From NCBI RefSeq assembly GCF_050436995.1, contig NC_134773.1:3836194-3900193 (forward strand): a DNA stretch of 64,000 nt, given 5' to 3'. The notes beneath the pieces are model-generated. The model did no database searches. It was not told the DNA's origin and saw only the letters and a program-made list of their open reading frames with translations. The translations under genes and the position numbers were made by a program. This DNA is from Anticarsia gemmatalis. Lineage: Eukaryota; Arthropoda; Insecta; Lepidoptera; Erebidae. Positions 55,831 through 64,000 of the stretch are shown here, one piece after another. Numbering within the stretch: position 1 is the stretch's first letter; every line of letters begins with the position of its first letter.

Positions 55831-56324
55831 TATAATTATTATTGAAATAGTTAGTTAATGTTACACACATAAAAGTAAATAAAGTCAAGTCTCTTAGTGT
55901 AATGAGGGGCTCGGGTAGAAAATTGTACTCAAACATTAAAAAAATGATGATATTTGAATAGACCCTGCAAGTCTGATGGTTCTTTTATGAGCAAGTATCT
56001 AAGGAAATGGTCCTTGTAGCTAACTAGACAAATATCATGGACTCTAGCCTAATACCATTTAAAGGCTAGAGCCTAATTTGTTATACTTTACTTAACAATG
56101 CATGAAGTATGTTTCCAGTTGTCTGGTTACTTGCTCTGCTTTGTATAAATCAGATGAATTGGTTTATTTATTCCTTAACCGGCTCTTGGCCAGTGTGGTG
56201 GACTCAAGGCCTAACCCTGAATTACTGAAGAAGACCCAGCAGAGTGATATTAATGGGTTAAATATTTGTCAAATTAAATAGACAGAATTGTCCTAAAATA
56301 GAAAATGATTTATTAATTAGCTAC

Positions 56325-56457
56325 CTTCATCTGCCTGTTCCAGCAGTCTCTCTTGTGAATCTAGAACAGTCTTCTTGAAGTTATTAGCTTCTCGGAGACG
56401 ATTGATACAAGATTCACATATCTGGTCATTTTCCATTGAGTCCTCGGAATGCTGCCA
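56325..56457 (-). CDS. ZAD second half, minus locus
   Basis: A 133-nt exon after ccttatctttag, phase 0 in and phase 1 out (GAAG|GTAGCT). QICESCINRLREANNFKKTV holds the second CxxC of the ZAD zinc site and its helix. It joins in phase with the first exon at 56934. The equivalent + gene exon is 58491-58638 with the same phases. Confidence 0.85.
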
Positions 56458-56933
56458 CTAAAGATAAGGAATAAACATCTATAATATTGGAGTGAAATAA
56501 TATTATTATACCACCCTGAAAAATTATTGCAGAGGCGGCCAGTTTCGAAGGAATTGACCAGTGCGCCATGTCAATGGTCAACGCCATATCGAGTGGTCTG
56601 TCTAAATAATTGTTTACAAGTAGATTTAAAGTTTGATTTAGAAATAATCAAAAAGGAGTTCATTAATTTGTATTCATAAATCATCCGTTAAATAAATATA
56701 TAATTATTATTCTTAATTGCCCGCCACGTGACGTACCATAGCGTGGCGTATGCTAAATGTGTTCTTAGATTTGTAAAAATTTTAAACAACCCGAATTGGT
56801 ATCTCATTTACAGATAAATTCTATAATTTAAGCTCTAAAGACAACGTTTCAAAAACTCAATGTATTTGAAACAAAAGTAGATGTCGAATAAAATTGGATA
56901 AATAGGCTAGTATCAGAAATGGAAAATACTTAC

Positions 56934-57086
56934 AGACAGACCAAAACACTGGACGAGCATCTCAACGTAAATTTCCTTCTCTCCTTCCCAATAATGCTCT
57001 TCCCACATGTTTTTTAAGTAACCATAATTGAGACAACATCGACACTTTCCAAAATACGTATTTATTTCACTGTTTCCAGCCGCCAT
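56934..57086 (-). CDS. ZAD first exon of the alternative zinc-finger locus
   Basis: 51 codons from ATG 57086 to a gtaagt donor in phase 0: MAAGNSEINTYFGKCRCCLN ... EIYVEMLVQCFGLS. C15 and C18 are the first ZAD zinc pair; the second pair is in the next exon. ZAD (zinc-finger-associated domain) mediates dimerisation in insect C2H2 proteins. This is the only ZAD start between 44.9 and 57.1 kb, so the four zinc-finger exons downstream have no other visible N-terminus. Confidence 0.88.
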
Positions 57087-57546
57087 AATTGCAAATTTAC
57101 ACTGAAAACATTCACGCTACACTAGCGGCTCAGAGAAACACCGCCATTTTGGCATCTTATGTTTTTAAAATACAGATAAAAAAAAAAACGTTACAAATGG
57201 AGGGATTCTTCTGTCTCTATGAAAAGTTGAATAGAGTACTACTAATTTGTTAATTTCTATTTGCATATATGTCGTAGGTTAAGCATTATCTTAGTTAGTT
57301 ATGATTGTTATTTTCATATTTGATTAATATACCAACTTACTGAGTCAATTTAAGTCGTTGAGCGAATTGACCGTGTGAACAACTAAACGCAAACGGTTAT
57401 TGACATTTTTTACTCTGTGTTATTGACAATTTGGCGTGAGAGAAGCTTTCTGATACGAAGAAAATAGTTCGAAAAAAAGCTAAATTACAATAAATTCTGA
57501 ATGTAAATAATGTAAAAGTATCTTCGAATACAAAAAGTGGTATAAA
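57087..57546. promoter_or_regulatory. Bidirectional promoter region of the two ZAD genes
   Basis: 460 bases separate the start codons of the divergent ZAD genes. No repeat is recognised in it. cgccattttggcatct near 57140 lies close to the minus start. A shared promoter is likely but the start sites are unknown. Confidence 0.55.
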
Positions 57547-60500
57547 ATGGCTACTGTGAAGAACAACGGGCCGATAATAGACCCGGCGTTGTGTAGATGT
57601 TGCCGTGCTATTAAAAAATGTAGAGTTCTCACAGCTGAATATACATGGATGGAAAAGAAGGAAGTGTACGCGGATATGATCATGGACTGTTTCGGTATAT
57701 TGGTGAGTAAAAAAGTTAACTCTATGGACTCGTTCAAATTTAGAATAGAAAAGAAAAATACAATTTTATTCACACAATCATTTTAGTATTTTTTTGTTGC
57801 TTTAAAACTAAGATTTTAAATTTTTGTCACTTACACAATTATAAACAACAGTTTAAGCATTGTAACAAATTAATAGTTTATATCCACACTCTATATAAGA
57901 TACTTGATTGTTGTCTCATTAAAATTAAGTAAAAGTTTATGTGAAATTAGAAACCTTCTCTTTGCTATAAAAGCAGAACTCTAGACTGCCTCTGTGGTTC
58001 TTTACTTTTTACTGAGTTGCTGCTCAGAGATCTTATGTTCAAACCCTGATTGACTTCTACTTTTCAGCCCATTTCCACCCACTGAATGACTTAACTCTTA
58101 TTAATAATAACTTGACCAATATATTTCAAGGCATAGGTACTTAATGATTAATATTATGAGCCTGTATTGTCCCACTGCTGGGCAAAGACCTCCCCCATAG
58201 TTTTCCACTGTCACTATCTCTTGCAGTTTGATTCCATTCTGAATTATTATTGAAGGTTATTGACGGAAAGATGAGCTTGACTATTCAATTAGAAGAAGAT
58301 GGGGTCTATTCAATTAGAATATACATTCAGAATAGGTAAATTGAAAATTACAATATACTATTATTTGTCAGTTTAGTTGTTCACACAGTACAGATCAATG
58401 ACTTGAATGATTGCCTACAGTAAAAACCTCCATTTCTTCTCATTTTAAGAACGTAAACTTGTTATAAAATTAAAATAATTTGTTCCACAGTTATCGCACG
58501 TAGATGACAATGAGAGGGACAGTGGTGTGTGTGCGACGTGCGTGGTGCGGCTACGAGACGCGTGCGCCTTCAGACACCAAGTGCTGCAGTGTGAGGAGCT
58601 GTTCCTCAGTGCTAAGCTACACGATAAGGATCCTGATGGTATGTATTTAAGTTCGTATATCTATACTAATATTATAAAGCTGAAGAGTTTGATTTTTTCT
58701 TTGTTTGTTTGTTTGAACGCGCTAATCTCAGAAACTACTGGTCCGATTTGAAAAATTCTTTCAGTGTTAGATAGCCCATTTATCTAGGATGGCTATAGGC
58801 TATATATTATCACGCTACGACCTGTAGGAGCAGAGTACCAGTAAAAAATGTTACAAAAACGGGTAAAAATTTAACCATTCTCTCTTATGTGACGCAAGCG
58901 AAATTGCGCGGGTCAGCTAGTATGTCATAAGCCCAGTCCCATGAGTTGAGTTTTAAATCATTGTTAAGAAATATTGCATAGTTAAGCTTTATATTCTTGA
59001 ATAGATGCACAGTCTCCAACCTATACTGCCTGCATGGTTGACTCAATGGCCAACCAAATGGGGGAGAGAAAGACCTAACCCACCTTCCGGTGGGCACATA
59101 AACAGTCGGCCCTGGTGGTTGTCAATTAAGATAACAGTAGTTAAGCCACATCACCACACAGCCTTTGGGCGGCTTGAACAACTTTGACACTAGGTTTACC
59201 ACTAACCATATGACAAAAAGCAGACAGTCTCAACGCTATTCCCTTGCTACATACACCTACATCCTGTCATTTAAATCTATATACCTTGCCCAGTAGACCA
59301 GTAATGGTAATCTTTCTTTCACAGAAGAGAAAGTGCCGAAAGTATCAATGGAGGTGGAACTGAAGATTGAGCCTAAGGACGACTGTAGTGATCGCGTGGA
59401 GTCGCCCGCTATGGACAATGATGATGACGTGTCCACCACCATGGAGTACACCGTACCTGAAGACCTGGACTTAGCAGGTGAGGAGTTTAGTCATGTTTAA
59501 AAGACTCTCGTATATGGTAAGGGACCTCTTAACTTAACCTATTAGGTCGGGGAAAAAGTATTTTCGCATTATAGTATGTATGAACTTGTAATAAAATCTT
59601 TTCTCTACACAAAAATGCTCGATATTTGGGTACCTTACGAGCTCACTGAAAGAAACCTAATGAACCGTGTACTCATTTGTGATTCTTGAAGCCAAAGAGA
59701 TTTTATTACAGGTTCATACATACTATAATGCAAAAAGACTTTTTCCCTGACCTAATAATATGTTATAACCAAAGTGTGTTCGGTAGTGTTGGTAGCAGCT
59801 CCTTGCATCACCAATGATTTATACCTAATAGAAATATTGTTAAAACCATTTGGCGATTAATAAGAACTACCAGGAGTTTGTTGGCAGCTCTTCTCATTGG
59901 CCCTGCCTTCCGAACTGGCGGTAAACTCACTCTCTGTATTATTGACTATCATAAGTGTCAGCATTTGACCTAAATGAATTAGATTTTTTTCTTTTGAGTG
60001 CACCACTGTGTGATTGATTTATTAATCTTTGGTCATGTCATCTCACGGTCCGAATAAAAAGCCTAAAATTGCCTAATGTATTAGCTAATTTATACTTGTC
60101 ATGGCACGTTTGAAATTGACCTATACTTGGGCAATTTCAAACGTGCTGACTGCGTCATGTCATTATATCTGTGTCTCTCGCTCACTACACATTGTCACAT
60201 TATTATGATTCTTTTGATTATGACGTAGTGAGCACGATTGTAACGGCCTGAGAACAGACACACGAACGACACGCCAACACAAAATTTAATAAAACCAAAC
60301 AATTTCCAGAAATAAAACCTCCCAAAGATGAGGAAACGGAACAGAAGAAAGATCCCCCACTGGCAGAAGAGTCCAAGCTGACAGAAGAAGACGTAGACCT
60401 CGACAGTGACTGGTCGGCCACGTCTTCTGACTCCGACAAACCTATCAAGAGGAAAGGAAAGAAGAAAGCGAAAGATATTGGGACTAAGAAGAAGAAGGTT

Positions 60501-62220
60501 GCTGGGAAAAAGCAGAAAGCAGGTTAGATTCATTTAAACGACTTTTATAAGTACATATGCTGACACTAGTGAACCTATGCGGCACTGCTCGCGTAAATCG
60601 TTAATTTCTTATTATCAGTCAGACAGGACAAGTAGTTTTATACTGCCTACAGAGGCAGACACTACGGTAGTGTATACGACAACTAAACATGAGGTTTCCG
60701 ATTCGATTCCCTGATTAATCGAAGTGCTATTATTTTAATATATATTCGATTATTGTGGTAGTTAAAAGTTATCGGGTGAATATCATACACCTCTGCCTCT
60801 GTTTCGCCGTTAACAATGTAGGTGCCTGCATGTATATAACGGGCACGACACCAAACACCGAACTACTTTCGAGAAATATTCTTACATAGATTAGGAAACA
60901 CGAATAGTACTTTCCCGATCACACAACGACGGATTATGATAATAATAGACTAGTATGCTTATAACAATTAGAAAAGGCAACATACTATGCCCGACCTGGA
61001 TTCGAATCTGAGACCTCACAATCCGCATTCTTAGTCGCTACTTACCGTACTATAGAAGTAGCCATTACATTTATACTAACACACAATTTAAAATTCTAGG
61101 TACATCAGCAAAGAAAGAAGCACCGAAATCCATAAAAAAACCACCCGTAGAGAAAAAGAATAACTACGATCGAGACTTAGACTGTATGTCTGAAGAAAAC
61201 CTCCTCACAATTATACAATATTCATACGTCTGCCCCTTCAAGAACAGGAGGAACAATTACTACTGTTTTTACTGCAAGGATTATTACCCAAAACCTGAAG
61301 ATTTGCGAGAACATACCATAGGACACGACACCAAACCGTTCCAGTTACTCATGGGCTATAAGAAAATGATTAAAATGGACATCACCAGAATTGATTGCAG
61401 GCTATGCTCAACAAAAATTGATGATTTAAACGTTTTCAAACAACATATAGACCAAGTACATAATAAAAAGATATATTTCGAAGCTCCGGATAAGATGTTA
61501 TTGTTTAAATTAACTTGGAACGATCTAGTGTGTGTTATGTGCAACGATGTGTTCGAAGACTTTAATACTTTGAACACACATATGGTGGAACATTTCAGTA
61601 ATTATACTTGTGATGTTTGTGGTGTGTGCTTTTTAGAAAAACCTAGGTTAGATGCCCATTTGAAGAGGCATAAGGACGATGAGAGACATACGTGTGAGGT
61701 CTGTGGTAAAGTGTTTAAATCTAACCACTATAAAGACATGCATGTAGATATAGTTCATAAGAAAAAGGCTATAATACGGTGTCCTCGATGCGATGAGTGT
61801 TTCATGTCATATGCTTTAAAAAATAAACATTTGACAGAAGCCCACGGACAAAAGAGGACGTACCCATGCAACCTTTGTGATAAAGTTTATAATAGACAAA
61901 AGACTTTGACCGAACATCAAAGGAGGAATCACCAAAAAGTTTTGAAGCACCAATGTGAGTATTGTGATCAGAGATTTTATTTACCGTCTAGGTTGAAGGA
62001 ACATATGGCTACTCATACCGGTGAAAGGAACTTCAGGTGTGAGTACTGTGAAAAAAGCTATCCGAGGTTAAAATCTTTGCAGTATCATATTAGGACGCAT
62101 ACTAACGATAGGAGATATCGTTGTCATATTTGTGGGCAAGCGTTTATCCAAAATGCAAGTTTAAAATCTCATATAAAAAGTCACCATCCGGAGTGCGATA
62201 TTGAAGGGTGCTTTTTCTAA
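57547..62220 (+). CDS. ZAD-C2H2 zinc-finger protein, five exons
   Basis: Exons 57547-57702, 58491-58638, 59325-59477, 60310-60522 and 61100-62220 join to 596 aa. Residues 1-100 are a ZAD: LCRCCR (C16, C19), then VCATCVVRLRDACAF. Exon 3 is acidic with VELKIEPKDD, a SUMO-like motif. Exon 4 is acidic then lysine-rich (KRKGKKKAKD), a probable nuclear-localisation signal. Exon 5 begins with the family start motif LLTIIQYS...YYCFYC and holds ten C2H2 fingers, the last CHICGQAFIQ. All introns after the ZAD are phase 1, as in the minus locus, and the fingers resemble exons A-D. So the two are inverted duplicates. Predicted nuclear DNA-binding regulator; no individual orthologue is named. Confidence 0.88.
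58660..58920 (+). mobile_element. Helitron-like element in intron 2
   Basis: Runs from tctatactaatattataaa to gcgcgggtcagctag, starting about 20 bases after the donor of exon 2. Confidence 0.75.
59060..59225 (+). repeat. 5S-like SINE, 5' truncated
   Basis: gtcaattaagataacagtag, cggcttgaacaactttgaca and ctaaccatatgaca form the tail portion, in intron 2. Confidence 0.6.
59542..59755. mobile_element. Mariner-type MITE in intron 3
   Basis: taggtcggggaaaaagtatt and the mirrored right end (atactataatgcaaaaagac...) flank the cacggttcatt-type core. Confidence 0.75.
60104..60146. repeat. Perfect 15-bp hairpin
   Basis: gcacgtttgaaattg (60104-60118) and caatttcaaacgtgc (60132-60146) are exact inverted copies with a 13-base loop, in intron 3 of the + ZAD gene. 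Confidence 0.6.
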
Positions 62221-62329
62221 GAACTACTTTCGGATGGGTGACCGTTTTTGCTGTAGTAAATTTTTGTAGATTGGCAACTTTTTGTTGTTAGTGTTGTGTG
62301 TTAAAGTACTGATAAATTTGGAACAATCA

Positions 62330-62507
62330 GAGCCCTGCCTCACTAGGACGCCATGGCGGCGTCGCAGGCTACGTATCCAAGCAGTTAGTATTGAAATGTC
62401 ACGTTGCCACACCGTCGCCACGTGAGTGTGGTGACATACATTTCAATATTAACTGCTTGGATACGTAGCCAGCGGCGCCGCCTTGGCGTCCTAGTGCGGC
62501 AAGGCTC
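62330..62507. mobile_element. GC-rich palindromic MITE
   Basis: gctacgtatccaagcagtta mirrors taactgcttggatacgtagc, and ggacgccatggcggcg mirrors cgccgccttggcgtcc. It lies 110 bases after the stop of the ZAD-C2H2 gene. Confidence 0.75.
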
Positions 62508-62649
62508 TAAAATTGAGGGTAGGCGTAGAAACTCGCGCCACAAGGAGACGACGCTTAGCAGCCACATCAGTCAGCCCGTGACCACGGTCGATGTAATTGG
62601 GTAGTTAACTGGGTTAACAAAATTATTAAACTTGTACTCGTAAAAGGTT

Positions 62650-62840
62650 CATCTAAAATGCTCACGCTATGTAATTCGTAAATAATGTTGAAATTGTAAT
62701 TATTACAGACTGAAACATTTTATTAGACACTCATTTGATACCAACGAAAATATAACATAGTGACGTCACTACACTATATTTCTATACTAAAATGTGTTTT
62801 TGACATTTCATAAAGAGTAGCTGACTGACTGATAGCCACT
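62650..62840. repeat. Single copy of the 205-bp repeat of 36 kb
   Basis: It contains aaatgctcacgctatgtaat, gacactcatttgatacc and tgtgtttttgacatttcata as in the tandem copies. Confidence 0.65.
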
Positions 62841-62877
62841 TACTTGCGACAAAAAGTTGCTAGTCTATTAAACTGTA

Positions 62878-63107
62878 TACAGTCAACTTGGGTAACTTTG
62901 AATCATTCGGGTAACATTGAACGTGGGAATTTGAACTAGTTTCGATTATTTTTTCATATGAAACCAACACAATTGATTTAGATTTATTTTAGTTTTGCAA
63001 ACTTTTATCAATTGTGTTGGTTTCATATGAAAAAATAATCGAAACTAGTTAAAATTCCCACTGTCAATGTTGCCCAAATGATTCAAAGTTACCCAAGTTG
63101 ACTGTAG
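62878..63107. mobile_element. Palindromic MITE (cagtcaactt family), full copy
   Basis: tacagtcaacttgggtaact mirrors agttacccaagttgactgta, and both arms share ttcgattattttttcatatg. Confidence 0.8.
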
Positions 63108-63224
63108 ACTTACTATCTTACTAATAAACGTGGTGTAAGCTGTGATTAGTTATACAGTGTTTTGTCACTTACAATCAATGTTGTAACTGTATATGAGTGA
63201 AGACAAAACACTGTATAACTAATC

Positions 63225-63472
63225 AGAGAAGCGCCCAGAGGCAAGTGGTGCTCACCGTTCGGTAAACGATCTGTGGGTTGAACAACCTTTGGCGCGGTCA
63301 TTCCATAGATGGGTGAGCGCTTAGTGGTATTTAAGCTATGCGTTTCTAGGGCATGTAAAAAGTCAGTCACGGTTGTTGTCTATTAAGATAACAGTTGTTA
63401 AGCCATGTCAAAGGCCTTGTGGCTTGAACAACTTTGACACTAGGTTGACCACTAACCATACGACACAAAAAT
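63225..63472 (+). mobile_element. 5S-rRNA-like SINE
   Basis: gtgggttgaacaac, ggcgcggtcattccatagat and aacaactttgacactaggtt, with small deletions. Confidence 0.7.
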
Positions 63473-63589
63473 ACAGAGTTTACACCATTTTTATTAGTAA
63501 GATTATTAATAGAGGTTGATAAATTAGTTGCCTTGACAAATATCACAAATGTACGTATATAAGTATTATTAATTGTAAATATATTACTA

Positions 63590-63830
63590 GCATACAAGGC
63601 AAACTTTGTTTTGCCATAAAAAAAAGTGTCACTTAGGGGTATGGAAAATAGATGTCAGCTGATTTTCAGACCTACTCAATATGCTCACAAAATTTCATGA
63701 GAATCGGTAAAGCCGTTTCGGAGGAGTACGGTAACTAACATTGTGACATGGAAATTTTATATACTTAAAATAATGATCACCACTTGTTATAACGGTGAAG
63801 GAAAACATCGTGATGAAACATTGCATGTAT
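63590..63830. repeat. Interspersed repeat followed by a SINE fragment
   Basis: gcaaactttgttttgccata to catgagaatcggtaaagccg matches 33.5 kb. ttataacggtgaaggaaaac (63788) opens a SINE tail. Nothing coding is recognised to the window end. Confidence 0.5.
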
Positions 63831-64000
63831 GTATTATTTCTTATGTCCTCATCCCACGGTACATGGGTATAAGGGTGCATTTCTACCCCCTATAGTAGCA
63901 AAAACGTATCTAACAAGATATAAAAACGGAGAAAAAAGTATTTAATCTTCAAACAGGTTTAAGTAAGGTTCATATCTGACGGAAGATGCGTCGGGCGTAA

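Noticed and set aside
60195..60533. 112-aa and 76-aa minus-strand frames
   Set aside because: Antisense of exon 4 of the ZAD-C2H2 gene; the lysine-codon-rich exon gives an open complement.

Overview
This window is nuclear DNA from an insect, most likely a moth or butterfly (Lepidoptera). The evidence is the AT-rich background, spliced genes with short phase-matched exons, very dense Helitron-like elements ending in CTAG, mariner-type MITEs, several tRNA-like SINEs, and insect-type ZAD, THAP and pipsqueak regulators. Nothing looks bacterial, plasmid-borne or viral. All gene models come from hand-joined splice sites whose reading phases agree; no transcripts were available.

Layout. (1) 0.25-7.3 kb: a divergent pair of V-ATPase accessory subunit S1 (Ac45) genes. 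The + copy is complete (4 exons, 405 aa). The - copy is a diverged paralogue that runs off the left edge. (2) 9.5-10.5 kb: a tandem repeat block. (3) 10.6-30.2 kb, minus strand: a THAP-domain gene with 13 small coding exons (402 aa). Its introns hold a 1-kb minisatellite, a 5.3-kb satellite of about 31-bp units, a 1.56-kb inverted-repeat transposon and Helitrons. (4) 32.4-42.9 kb, minus strand: a cluster of further THAP half-domain exons and their partner exons, among transposon debris and two broken + strand genes (a SWIM/YqaJ-type and a FLYWCH-type). (5) 44.9-57.1 kb, minus strand: a locus with a ZAD N-terminus, an acidic exon and a pipsqueak-type helix-turn-helix exon, followed by four separate C2H2 zinc-finger terminal exons. 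All four start in the phase set by the upstream donor. (6) 57.5-62.2 kb, plus strand: a complete five-exon ZAD-C2H2 gene (596 aa), divergent from locus 5 across a 460-bp spacer. (7) 62.2-64 kb: repeats.

How the genes relate. Locus 5 looks like one transcription unit that would offer four DNA-binding domains behind one dimerisation module by alternative 3' splicing. The 32-43 kb THAP cluster may be the mirror image, with alternative 5' THAP modules whose phase-0 donors fit the common downstream exons of the THAP gene. Both are inferences from splice phase and need RNA data.
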